Below, piece after piece: positions 47,377 to 58,485 of a stretch of 64,000 nucleotides of DNA. Position 1 is the stretch's first letter; the number at the start of each line of letters is the position of its first letter. The stretch spans positions 1,860,001 to 1,924,000 of the forward strand of contig CAUJLY010000005.1 of the NCBI GenBank assembly GCA_963281155.1, given 5' to 3'. The position numbers and the translations under genes are program-made. Under the pieces are notes generated by a model that saw only the letters and a list, made by a program, of their open reading frames with translations, searched no databases and was not told the DNA's origin. The DNA comes from Rhabditophanes sp. KR3021 (lineage: Eukaryota > Nematoda > Chromadorea > Rhabditida > Alloionematidae).

Positions 47377-48516
47377 ATGCTGGAATATTCTGATATCAAT
47401 TTATCTGACATAATTTTATTTGTGATCTATATTGGAATATGCATTGTTGGTCTTATTGGTAATTTTTCAGTTCTTTACATATTAAGCTTTGAAAAGTCAG
47501 TTAATGCTAATAATGATAGAAACAATACATCCAAATCAACTAAGACATTTATAGCTAATTTGGCTATTGCTGATATTTTGTTCTTGATATGTTGTATACC
47601 TGCTACAGCTTTGAATATGTCACATTTGTTTCCGGATTCGAAATTGTATTGTACAACTCAATTTTATATGGCTTATATTTGTTCGGCTGTTTCGAGTTGG
47701 ACATTCTGTTCTCTTGCGATTAACAGATTTGTTGCTGTAGTTCACCCACATTGGTCACTCAAGGTCAAAGACAACAATTTTATTTTTATTGGCGGATGTG
47801 CCTTAATTTGGATTTTATCATTTGGCATTTTGGTTTGGTATATTTTACCTACTCCCCAACTAGTCTACGCAACAGCTGATTGGCATAATGGGAGTGAGAC
47901 AATTCTTTCTGTTTATTGCTTAGAATCTTTAGAAATCCACAACAAATCAGCTAATGAAACAGCTGTAATGCTTTTTTACATGGGATACAGCATATTTTCA
48001 TTTATCTTACCTTTAACTGGCACTTCATTCTTCTATTTTGCTGTCTTTAGTCATCTCAAGAAAGTAGCAAATAATGTCCAAAGATCAGCAATTACACCTG
48101 AGCATCAAAGTCGAATTAATAAAATTATTCTAAAGGTTGTTTTTACATTCACAGCATGTTGGCTACCTTTAAACATAAAATATTTGATTCAGGGCTATTC
48201 TTATCCCTCAAAATTGTTTCCTGAAGAATCCTTCGACAAATCTCTCATGATTGTCAACACTATTATCCAACTGATGGCATACTCAAATGCATGCATGAAT
48301 CCAATTTTATATTGCTTCATGTTACCTAAATGTAGGGAAAGATTAAACAATATTATTTCCCAATTCTGTTGCTATATTTTTACATTCTTTGGACTATTCA
48401 ACTATTCAAAAAATACTAGCATACCTGCAGCCTACAAGTTAACAGCTATTGAATATGAAAGATATAATGCTTTAGCTTCAACTTCAGAAACAAATGTCAG
48501 AGGTACCTACGTTTAG
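47377..48516 (+). CDS. Rhodopsin-class peptide receptor (galanin/allatostatin-type)
   Basis: A single exon of 379 aa with seven clear TM segments. TM1 has GLIGNFSVLY, TM2 LAIADILFL, TM3 ends INRFVAVVHP, TM6 has FTACWLP, and TM7 has NACMNPILY. The two disulfide Cys (end of TM2/ECL2) are present. The pattern VVHP after TM3 and CWLP resembles neuropeptide receptors of the galanin/allatostatin group. The usual D/E-R-Y at the TM3 end is N-R-F, which may raise or alter basal coupling. ECL2 carries N-glycosylation sites (NGSE, NKSA, NETA). The intracellular tail is Ser/Thr-rich. The start chosen lies seven bases after the acceptor motif. Confidence 0.9.
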   Translation: MLEYSDINLSDIILFVIYIGICIVGLIGNFSVLYILSFEKSVNANNDRNNTSKSTKTFIANLAIADILFLICCIPATALNMSHLFPDSKLYCTTQFYMAYICSAVSSWTFCSLAINRFVAVVHPHWSLKVKDNNFIFIGGCALIWILSFGILVWYILPTPQLVYATADWHNGSETILSVYCLESLEIHNKSANETAVMLFYMGYSIFSFILPLTGTSFFYFAVFSHLKKVANNVQRSAITPEHQSRINKIILKVVFTFTACWLPLNIKYLIQGYSYPSKLFPEESFDKSLMIVNTIIQLMAYSNACMNPILYCFMLPKCRERLNNIISQFCCYIFTFFGLFNYSKNTSIPAAYKLTAIEYERYNALASTSETNVRGTYV

Positions 48517-48864
48517 ATTTATTATTGTGCACGTTTTAGTTTAATTATTTTGTACATTTCCCATGTTGTACATATCTCATACACTTTTGTTTATTCTTCG
48601 TACTCATCATAAACTTTTTATTCATATAATAAAGCATGAATTTGAATAAAAGTGTTATTCATAGGAAAGTATGAAATATGTCTACTGCCACTAAATAAAT
48701 ACATATTGTAAAATATATAAATATATAAAAGATCTATCACAAATTAGTGAAAAGAACATGGTTGTGGAAGAGCTGTAAAAGGTCAACCTTTTATCATATT
48801 TAATGGCTTTAAAGTAAAGGTTTAGCCATCTTTTTCATTTAAGATCTATTAATAACATTAAAAG

Positions 48865-49815
48865 ATGCAGCTCTATTATTTTCTAATCTTTTTTCTCAAG
48901 GCTCAGTTATTAAGTGGGTGTTCGTCGAGTCCAGCTTCTTATAGTTCGGCTTATGTTCCAAAAACATTTCCTGTCCCAGGTGCTTTAAATACTCCTGTTA
49001 ATAATGTCCTTAGAAGTGAAACTCTTTCCTTAACTAGCTCTAAACCTGTGTTAAGAAATAATGCCATACCTATGAAATCATCTAAATCTCCAACTTTTAA
49101 TACACAAGTGTTCGGTTCAAAAACAGCAATTATGAGTAGAGAATCTGCCAAACTAAATGGTGGTGGTTTCATTGATTCATTATCAAATATTTGGAATGAT
49201 GGATGGAAAAATTTAGATTCTCTCTTATCTGGCAAAACTGATTTGAATAAAGTTGTCAAAGAAAAGTCCAAACTAAAATTATCCAACGTCAGTAACGTAA
49301 CATACACCTATAGAGGTCATATTCCAGCATCATGGACTTTCTGTGAACCTTACTGTGGAGTTGAAGATCAAAGTGTGGATGCCGAATCTGCCCTCGAAGA
49401 AATTGATGGTGATTTACGTGAAGCTGTGAGTTGTAAAATGGAGTTAGTGTTATTTTGATTATTCCAGATAAACAATGCTTTTAAAGAGAGCCTTCATGTT
49501 GCAGCTCCTGATGGACCGAATGTCAAAATTATATTCGAACCTCAAAATATTTTGGGAGAAGGATTTGCTGATTTTTATAATCACAACCAACAACGATATA
49601 GAATCTCAAGAGGAAGTGTAACTTCAGTATTTAATCGTGGAAACCCAGTACCGAAGACTTTTACTCAACAGTTTATGATTAATTTCATGACGAGGCACAT
49701 GATGTCTGAAGTGAAATGGGACAATTTTGCTTATTCTTTACTTGAAAAACTTAGGAAAGTAGAACCAGCTTTTCTTAATACTGAAAAAATCAGAACTTCT
49801 GTTTTTCTAATGTGA
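48865..49815 (+). CDS. Secreted protein of unknown function
   Basis: Exons 48865-49425 and 49468-49815 give 302 aa; GTGAGT donor, phase 0. The signal peptide is about residues 1-18. Residues 20-100 are Ser/Thr/Pro-rich and low complexity. The rest is globular-looking, with two Cys in FCEPYCG, an acidic helix (D-A-E-S-A-L-E-E-I-D-G-D-L-R-E-A) across the intron, and a segment PNVKIIFEPQ. I do not recognise it. The 348-bp gap upstream shows nothing else. Confidence 0.6.
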
Positions 49816-49979
49816 TTATGAGTTTATTTTTAATTTAATTAAACGTTTATGTTTTAATGGAAATCAAAGTTCCTTCTGTTAAATATAATGACAAATAGCT
49901 TTAAAAAATGTTTATTCAACTACTTCATCTAATTAATAAAATGATAACAAATATTATAAAATCCTATCCAACTAATCTC

Positions 49980-51167
49980 CTACCATAACCATAAAGTCTT
50001 CCAAGTTCTTTTCTTTGTAACGGTTTCTAATGTGGCCAAAGCATTTTCTGCGGAGCTATTATTAACTGGGAAACCAGTTTCCAAATTCAATTGAGAAAGA
50101 TGTTCTGCAAATTTGGTCCATTTTTCAGTTGTCAACCACAAACGATTTCTTAATTCTTTATCTTCAGTGCATTGAGCCCATTCTTGAGCTTTTCTTTCTC
50201 TGTCAACAAAAATGCCGGTAACTTTGTCAAGCTCTGGATCGGCAATAGCGTATAATACAGGTCTGATTGCTTTTTCTGGTCGTCTTTGTCCCATGAAAAT
50301 GGAGACTATATTCAACAACCACCTAGATAAGAAGAATTTTTGGCCATCTAACTGATTTCCTAAGCCAGTCTTACTTCTACCTAAAACAACAGTTAATCAT
50401 AAGCAAATACAAAACTTTTACCAACCTGGATCAACCATCGACACGGTAATATTGGAATCTTTTAATCTCTCCGACAATTCCTTGGCAAACAAAGCAGATG
50501 CTAATTTACTTGATTTGTAAACTTTAAAGGAATCCCACTTCTTCATTTTATCTCTATTCATATCGTCAAAATCTATTTCACATTCCTTGTTGATAACATT
50601 CGAATTCAAGAAAACAATTCGTGATGGATGATTCTGTTCTAGGAGTTTCCCCAATAATAAGCCAGTTAGTAAGAAAGCGCCCATATGATTAGTGGCAATT
50701 GTATTTTCAATTCCGTCTTTTTGGATCACCCTCTCGCCCTCTATTATGGCAGCATTGTTTACTAATCCATCAATTCTGTCCAACTCAAAATCACCTTTCA
50801 TGACTTTACTGGCAAAAGAGGTGACACTGTCGAAGTCGGCCAAATCTAACTTTCTGCAATAAACTTGCTTGTTTCTAGTATTGAGAACAATATCTCTACG
50901 CACTTGGATGCACTTTTCGCGATCTCTGCATGCCATTATTACACGAGCATTTCTTTTAGCTAATTCCTCGGCCGTAACTTTTCCTAGACCCGACGTTGCT
51001 CCTGTGATAATATACGTTTTGCCGGCAAGATCCGCTTCAAGATCATATTTTTCACCAGATTGAGTCATATCAACAATTTGATACCCTCCATAAAAAAGAC
51101 CAAAAGCCGAAAAGGCCAATGACCAAGGGGACGTCAATCCCGAGACAAATTTCGAAAAGGCAGACAT
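49980..51167 (-). CDS. Short-chain dehydrogenase/reductase, retinol-dehydrogenase type
   Basis: Exons 50426-51167 and 49980-50380 give 380 aa. An N-terminal hydrophobic segment (about 14-32) may anchor the enzyme to membrane. The Rossmann motif TGATSGLG is at about 55, NNAA in the middle, the catalytic Ser near NSN, and the YxxxK pair in YKSSK. The C-terminal part is longer than in classical SDRs, as in RDH11-14 and nematode DHS proteins. An acceptor-like TGTTTTAG three bases before the ATG, and TMED only 182 nt upstream on the same strand, suggest an operon. The exact splice point at PG/RSKTG could alternatively shift to PG/CKTG. Cofactor preference not readable. Confidence 0.88.
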
Positions 51168-51349
51168 AACCTAAAACATAATACTGATTAGCATGTTATG
51201 ATGTGTTTATTAGCAAAAACTCCATATGAGAAAAGCAAGAAATAGTTGTGGTTACAATAAGAGACCTTTACACATATTTTTATTACATATTTCAAACATC
51301 AATTTTGGGTAAATCTTAAATAAATTAACGATTGCTTAAAATTCATTAC

Positions 51350-52059
51350 TTAAACCAATTTTTTAACTTCAAAGAACTTTCTTAAATGACGCATTTGCCA
51401 TGCTCCAACACCCAGAAGCACAATGGTTTGGCCAGCTGCCCACCATAAGACACGGGAATTTGTGGATTCGGAAGTCTGACGGAATCTCTCCTCGCGGTAA
51501 CGTTGATAATTTTGTTCTTTAGTGATTTGCTCAACTTGGTCCAATAATTGTCTTACTCTGAGTTGGAGTTCGTTTAACTTTTCTTTTGCGGCAACTTGTT
51601 CGTAATCTTGGGCATGTTCTCCTACCTGAATATCAAGATGGACACGAAGTTGAGCTCCACTAAACCATGATGTTGAATTTGAGATTAAGCAAATAGAATG
51701 CTCTCCAGGAGTATGAGAAGTAAAAGTAATTCTTCCTTCACTTGTATATAACTTGCTCAAAATAATCTAAATGTACACGTAATCATTATTAGTACCCGAC
51801 AATGTATCTAATTTGATTAGATCAAACTTACTTTTTGATCAGCATCCTTAACTTCGACATGCATCCCAATATTTGGGTAATCTCCATATTGCTTAGTTGC
51901 TGGGTCAAAAAGCTGTACTTTGTAAGTACTAATCACCATCGTTTCATCAGGAATTTCTTCGATAAAACATTTTTGGGTTCCCTCTGCGATGTGAAAATAA
52001 AGAGCATTTATCCCGGAACAAACTGCCAATAGCAACAACAACTCTCTTAAAAACTTCAT
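51350..52059 (-). CDS. TMED9: p24 cargo receptor, TMED9/TMED4 type
   Basis: Exons 51832-52059 and 51350-51766 give 214 aa. Signal peptide about 1-19, then a GOLD domain with [16 protein letters not shown] and the paired second Cys, a coiled-coil stem, one TM ([18 protein letters not shown]) and the cytosolic tail [13 protein letters not shown]. The tail ends K-K-L-V, a COPI dilysine retrieval signal, and strongly resembles vertebrate TMED9/TMED4. p24 proteins recycle between ER and Golgi and sort GPI-anchored and other cargo. CGTTTAG directly precedes the ATG. Confidence 0.95.
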
Positions 52060-52457
52060 CTAAACGATATATTACAATATTTGTTAGTTCGAAATTCGCA
52101 ATAACAAAATGAATGTGTTGGCTATAAATATTCGCTTTGGGATTTTTCATCATACGTATTTTACCAATGGGAGATTTAGACAGCTGGCGTTGATTTTAAA
52201 AATGTAATAAAAGATAGGCAGTTAACACAATTAAACTTTGTTTAACTGTCAAAGCATTGATGTACTATTTGCGGAGATAAAGTTATAAAAGGGAACCAAG
52301 CTGCTCAAATCAACTTTCAGTAGTTGTTCAAACTCCAAATTACGACCATAATTTAATTACGTAAAAGTAATTGATAAACAAAATGTTGCATAATCTGATA
52401 TAAAAATAAAACTTTATTGGTGTATGGATGTATTTACATTAATTCAATACTTTACTC

Positions 52458-53636
52458 TTAATGAGAATGGCCCGAAGATAATAACGATGGTAAAATTGCT
52501 CCAGTAATAAGGACTATTAATTCTTTCCCTGAATATTTTGGCCCGGAATCTGAATGTGCGTGGCCTGGTGATGACGATGAAATAATTACTAGTTCCCCGT
52601 TTCCTTTAGCAGTTGATTGTAACTCTGGTAGCACATGGACGGTTGCTACATATAAGAATGTTCCAGCTGAAAATAACATTAAGATTCCGGTTGTGTCACT
52701 TGAGTCTAGGTTTTCACTTCCAAAGACTGCTAAAAACTCAAATGTTAGCAGTGCTGTGACTGGAGCAGCCAATGAAAATATCAAGAGGTGCTTCTTAATT
52801 TTGAACTTTTCCAAATTACTCATTAATAGAAAAGACACCAATCTAAACAACTATCATTATTACGCAGATGATGAACTTACGAAAAAGCTGCCGGTGCTTT
52901 ATGCAGCATTATAGCAAAGAACACAATAAATTGAATCCCATTCTTATTTAACGAAGAAGCTGATCCAAGGGCAATTCCATCTGCAGCAGCATGAATTACC
53001 AGCCCAACTGTTGCTGTTATTTTCTGTCTACCCGTCGATGCTGTCATTTTCGATGCAATATGTGTAACTTGGTCTACTAAGAGCATGAACACAAAACCGA
53101 TAACCAGTGATAAACCAATAGCATGTGTTTTGTGCTTATGTTCATGTTCGGGACACATTCTATTCTCGTTCATGTCAATTTCTTGATGGAAGACTTCACG
53201 TTTGGTAATCTTTTTTGCATCTGGGAAAACCCTCTTTACAGATTCAATCATATCTACAGTTAATTTATCTACCGGTAATTTATTCTTCAGCCCCATGCTT
53301 TCTGTCACAAGATTTTTAACATCAATGCCACGCAATTCTATCAATAATTTAAAATAATAAACTTAGCAAACATCAAATTTACCCTCTTTTTCTTCATACA
53401 AGGCTTCAATTCCTTCCGGAATAATAACAGACAATGCAGTTCCTATCAACAAACCTGCGCCGAAGATGGAAATAAATCTAATGCCAGTCTATATAAAAAT
53501 TAATTGTTGATTAACTAATAATGGAAGCATGTTTTACCTCATTTAATTTAAAAGCTAATGGCACTAATCCGGCTAGATAACTTCCAACAAACATGGAAAT
53601 CGAAAACAACACTAATGTCCCGATCCCTTCAAACAT
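52458..53636 (-). CDS. SLC39A9: ZIP9-type zinc transporter (SLC39A9)
   Basis: Exons 53538-53636, 53383-53488, 52881-53337 and 52458-52842 give 348 aa, every junction in phase. Eight TM segments are expected. The diagnostic core [15 protein letters not shown]...[16 protein letters not shown] follows ZIP9, including the HxxxD and HKAP metal-site residues. A histidine-rich loop ([11 protein letters not shown]) lies before TM3-4, and the C-terminus ends in S-S-G-H-S-H. ZIP9 is a Golgi/plasma-membrane zinc importer, and in vertebrates also an androgen receptor. It lies 398 nt upstream of TMED on the same strand, probably first in an operon. Confidence 0.93.
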
Positions 53637-53864
53637 TTTACTTTCCTTACGATTCTTGCACTAATAATTGGAGTGGTAAATAGATTTAATACGTGTCGAA
53701 TAAAGTTTTGCACAAATTAGTGTGTTGTTTGATTCTGAAGACACTTCCAAAATAAAGAAAGGGACGTGCTTCCAACAGAGATGTCTAGATGAGATTGTTT
53801 GATATAAAGTTGAAACCATTTAGCTCCTTTCTCTAATTTTAATTTAACTTATTGTAGATTCAAA

Positions 53865-55169
53865 ATGCTCAGGATTTTACCTAATTTATCAAGATTAAAT
53901 ACATTTAAAATGAAGTCTCTACTCGGTTTAAGAACATATTCGGACGAAACTAAGTTTAGTCTGGACAATAATGAATGGGTCACTGACAAAACATTCAACA
54001 TTTCCCCAGGAATCCAAAACCTTTTCAATCGGAGTCTGCATCTAGAGGAAGGAAACCCGTTAAACCTGATGAAAAAACGAATAATTAATTACATGCACAA
54101 AGAATATAGAAAGCCGGGAAATAGATCACCTACATTTACAGTGTGTGAAAATGAATGTCGTGTAGTGTCAACTTTTGACAATTTTGATTCATTATTAGTA
54201 CCAAAGGATCACATTAGTAGACGAGCCGCTGACACATATTATGTGAATAAGGATAATTGCCTAAGAGCTCATACTTCGGCCCATCAATTTTCGTTGTTGA
54301 AAAAAGGGCTGGATAATTTTTTGGTTGTTGGGGATGTTTATAGGAGAGATGAGATTGATAGAACTCATTACCCATGTTTCCACCAGATGGAAGGTGTTCG
54401 ACTTTATACAAACGAAGAGCTGTTTGGCGCAGGCGACGGGCCGGTCAAATGGAGTCCCTTTGAATACGGACTACGTAACCCTCAGAAACAAGAGTGTCAT
54501 ACAATTGACGCGGCAAATGTAATGGAAATTAAATTAAAAGAAACTCTTGAAAATTTATGCAGAATGTTATTCGGAAAGGACGCTCAGACGAGATGGGTAG
54601 ATGCTTACTTTCCTTTCACTCACCCTTCATGGGAGCTTGAGGTCTTTTACGAAGGCAAATGGCTGGAAGTTTTAGGTTGCGGTGTGATGGAACAGAAAAT
54701 ACTTCAAGATAGTGGATGTGGCGATAAAGTTGGATGGGCCTTTGGATTAGGTCTTGAAAGATTAGCGATGGTATTATACAAAATCCCAGATATTAGACTG
54801 TTTTGGTCCAAAGACTCAGGCTTTTTATCTCAATTCCAAGGCAAAACACCAGAAGATGATGTAACATTTAAGCCTGTTTCGGCTCATCCACAATTATTCA
54901 TGGATTTATCATTTTGGTTGGCAGATGGATCAAATACCCCAGATATGACCTCAAACGTGTTTGACGTAATTCGTAGCATAGGCGGCGACTTAATCGAGCA
55001 AGTCAGTCTTATCGATGAATTCCAAAACAAAAAATCAAATAAAATTAGCCATTGTTATCGCCTAGTCTACCGGAGCAATGAACGTGCCCTAACAAAAGAT
55101 GAAGTCAATATTATTCACAAGAATATCACTGATCAATTGACTCATCAATTTAATATTAGCATTCGATAG
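53865..55169 (+). CDS. FARS2: Mitochondrial phenylalanyl-tRNA synthetase
   Basis: A single exon of 434 aa. An Arg/Ser-rich N-terminal presequence is followed by the class II core: HTSAHQF, FHQMEGVRLY, the WLEVLGCGVM strand and motif 3 GLGLERLAM. The last about 95 residues are the anticodon-binding (FDX-ACB) domain that monomeric mitochondrial PheRS carries at its C-terminus (KPVSAHPQLFMDLSFW...). The start gives TTGTAG just upstream, possibly a trans-splice acceptor. It is divergent to ZIP9 by 228 bp. Confidence 0.96.
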   Translation: MLRILPNLSRLNTFKMKSLLGLRTYSDETKFSLDNNEWVTDKTFNISPGIQNLFNRSLHLEEGNPLNLMKKRIINYMHKEYRKPGNRSPTFTVCENECRVVSTFDNFDSLLVPKDHISRRAADTYYVNKDNCLRAHTSAHQFSLLKKGLDNFLVVGDVYRRDEIDRTHYPCFHQMEGVRLYTNEELFGAGDGPVKWSPFEYGLRNPQKQECHTIDAANVMEIKLKETLENLCRMLFGKDAQTRWVDAYFPFTHPSWELEVFYEGKWLEVLGCGVMEQKILQDSGCGDKVGWAFGLGLERLAMVLYKIPDIRLFWSKDSGFLSQFQGKTPEDDVTFKPVSAHPQLFMDLSFWLADGSNTPDMTSNVFDVIRSIGGDLIEQVSLIDEFQNKKSNKISHCYRLVYRSNERALTKDEVNIIHKNITDQLTHQFNISIR

Positions 55170-56484
55170 GAAAATATATATCATTATTTTATGTATCAAT
55201 CTACACATTATTCGTTACATCCAAATGGCCGTCCATTACACCGCACCAAACTATTCTTTTATTCAAATGTGCCTTTAATAATTGTTGATGGTAGTCACTC
55301 TTACACTGGCCATCATCATATAACAACGTCAACAGGCATATATTTTTATAACTTTTAATGTAGGAACCTTTTTTGTTATGTGTATACTTATAAACTTTTT
55401 ATAAAACTTATTAAATCCGAAATTAATTTTATACATTTCTTTGTAATAATAATTAGTGCAGTTTGTGTATCATCTTAGGTGTATGGAAACTCTTTTAAAA
55501 CTACATATTGCGACAAAAATATGGGAGCAAAAAATATATGATTAAATGTGCTCTTTCGTATTTATTAAAAAGGTTAAAATGATAAGAAAGCATTTGGGCC
55601 TGTAACTGCGATAATTTTCTCTCTATTGTACATGGACACATCACCAGCAACTTTTACTTTCATATACTTTCCTCTACTTTCTTATTTTGACATCCTTATT
55701 TTTATTGAAGGACATATAAAAGATTTTAAGCATTGCTAAGCAAAGCAATCAAACGTGTATATTTGGAGTGATAAATTCAATTTAGGAATTTCCTTTCACT
55801 CCTTCCTATCATATTTTTCAACCAAAAATAACAATTTTTTACGACTAAATTTGAATATTTGTAAACACAACTTTAGAAATTTCATAATTTTCATAACTTA
55901 CTCTTATTGAAGATGGAATAAATATTTGGAAGCTTTTAACTTTCATCAATATTTTATAAATATTTTTGTGACATTGTGAACATATCATATTACTACTTCT
56001 TTATTTACATTAGTCTCAAACAACTCCCTATCAAGGATTGTCTTACTAGAACAGTTGCTCCTTTTTCGTATAAACTTTTTGAATAAGGTTCTTTAGAAAC
56101 GATTGTTACAATTATTCGAGCTTCAGTTTAATGTTTCTTATAAAAAACAACATTAAACATCCAGCTCTTATATTTAATATTGGCGAATGATATATCATAT
56201 ACTTTATTCTATCCCTTGCTAACACGACATCATTTCACATTGATTCCTTATCATAGATACCAAACGTTTAAGATGAATTTGACAAGCACTAGTCTATACT
56301 TTAAATTAGTGTTGAATTTATGTCAAAATTTATGTCACTAAATAATAACAATTTACGTAGCCATTACATTATTGTTTATTAATTTAACTAAATATAGAAA
56401 TATAGAAGTATTTTGTACAGCTGCACATTACATATCTTAATGCTTTTTATAAATTATTTATGATTCCAACTCATTTTAGACAGC
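55170..56484. other. Intergenic, no gene seen
   Basis: AT-rich; TTTTAG just before 56485 is a possible trans-splice acceptor for the next gene. Nothing else supported. Confidence 0.45.
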
Positions 56485-58369
56485 ATGATCAAACTAATTT
56501 TTAAGACCAGAAACCTACTAGCAATATTTGCTTTATTTTGGGTGTGCTGCATTATTTTATTCATCTATAATAATGGAGCAGATAAAAAAGGTCAAATATT
56601 CAATGTAAACCCTAAGATATTGAAATTTGATACAGATGCTGTAGTTTTGCCGGTTCCTGATAAACACAACAGTCAAGCTATTGTTACTACAAAAAAGTCT
56701 TTGGCAGAAACGTTTGCTAATATGGCGGAAGATCCTTACATAGAATTCCGTGATAAAGAAAATTCAAAAACACCAATAGATTCAATTATTCATGAAAAAC
56801 CGGATAACACAGTGACATGGCAACTATTTGACACAGAACAATATTTAGTAAAGGGACGTTTAAAGACAGGCGAGGATAAATATTCAGCTAATAAATTTAA
56901 CCAAGAAGCAGCTGATGCGGCTAAGTTTGATAGAAGCGTCCCTGATTCTAGAGAACCACAATGTCGTGTTGCCAGTTATGACACTAGTCAAATGGAACCT
57001 ACGTCGATTATTATAACTTTCCATAATGAGGCTAGAAGTACTTTGCTAAGGACTGTTATATCTGCTTTTAGAAAATCACCCAAACATTTAATAACTGAAA
57101 TCATATTAGTAGACGATTTTTCAGCTGATCAAGGAACGGGAAAAGATTTAGCTGGGATTGAAAATGTAATTGTCATAAGAAACACCAAAAGAGAAGGTTT
57201 AATCCGGTCGCGTGTTAAAGGAGCGGCAATAGCAACGTCCACTGTCTTGACGTTTCTCGATTCTCATTGTGAATGCAATGAAAAATGGTTGGAGCCTTTA
57301 TTAGCTCGAGTACATGAAAACCCACTTGCCGTGATAGCTCCTGTCATCGACGTCATTAATATGGATAACTTCAATTATGTTTCGGCTTCAGCTGATTTAC
57401 GAGGAGGCTTTGATTGGAATTTAGTGTTCAAGTGGGAGTACTTAGAACCAGCTGCTAGGGAAAAAAGACGGAAGAATATCACTGCTCCCGTTTCTAGTCC
57501 TATTATGGCTGGAGGTTTATTCGTTATTACTAAGAAATGGTTTGAAAAATTAGGTAAATAGCAAATATTCTTTTAATTGCATATCCTTTTGCAGGTCTTT
57601 ACGACACTCAATTGAGCACCTGGGGCGGAGAAAATTTTGAATTGAGTTTTAAGGCATGGCAATGTGGAGGATCCGTTGAAATTGCGCCTTGCTCACGAGT
57701 TGGACATGTTTTCAGAAGTAAGTTGGCAACTGATTATGTAATTAATGCTTATTTTTCCTTATAGAAGCACATCCCTACACCTTTCCCGGAGGATCAGGCA
57801 ACGTTTTCCAAAGAAACACAAAAAGAGCAGCTGCAGTATGGATGGATAATTTTATAGAATATTATCTGGCGCGTGTGCCATCTGCCAAATTTGTCCAAAT
57901 TGGCGATATTCAAGAACGCCTAGACATACGTGCTAAATTGAATTGTAAGAGTTTTGGATGGTACCTTCAGAATGTTTATCCCGAATTGAAGATTCCTGTC
58001 AGTCCATTCACTGAGAGATATTACTTGAGGAAGGGAGACAATTGTCTTGATTCTTTGGGGAAAACAAATGAAGGAGAAAAACCTGGAGTTTATACGTGTC
58101 ATAATACTTTAGGAAATCAGGAATGGTCATTCAATCCAAAAACTCAGTTAATTACAAATCCCGGAAATACACTGTGTTTGAAATTAGGTAGTGATGGTTC
58201 TTTGATTTTTTCAAAGTGTTCAAACGCCAAAAAATGGACGATTGATAAATTAAAAGGACTATTAAAGCAGGATAAATCTTGTTTATCATTAGAAAACGGA
58301 AGTATCATAGGAGTGACATGCGACGAAACGGATAATAATCAGAAATGGAATTTAGATAGAATAAAGTAG
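56485..58369 (+). CDS. GALNT2: Polypeptide N-acetylgalactosaminyltransferase, GALNT2 type
   Basis: Exons 56485-57553, 57595-57717 and 57765-58369 give 598 aa. Residues 8-30 are a type II membrane anchor, then a stem. The GT-A domain (from about 170) has [15 protein letters not shown], the D-x-H motif in [25 protein letters not shown] and [23 protein letters not shown]. The C-terminal ricin-type lectin domain has repeats ending in Q-x-W (NQEW, KKW, NQKW). GALNT2-type enzymes (nematode GLY-4) add GalNAc to Ser/Thr in Golgi mucin-type O-glycosylation. All metal and UDP-sugar residues appear intact. Confidence 0.94.
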
Positions 58370-58485
58370 TCTAACTTATTATATAACCTTTAATCTTGCC
58401 TTAATTGTACATTATTCTTTACAATAAATTTATAATCAAATTAGTAAATGACTTAATAAAGGTGAATTATTTCATAAAAGCTGTT

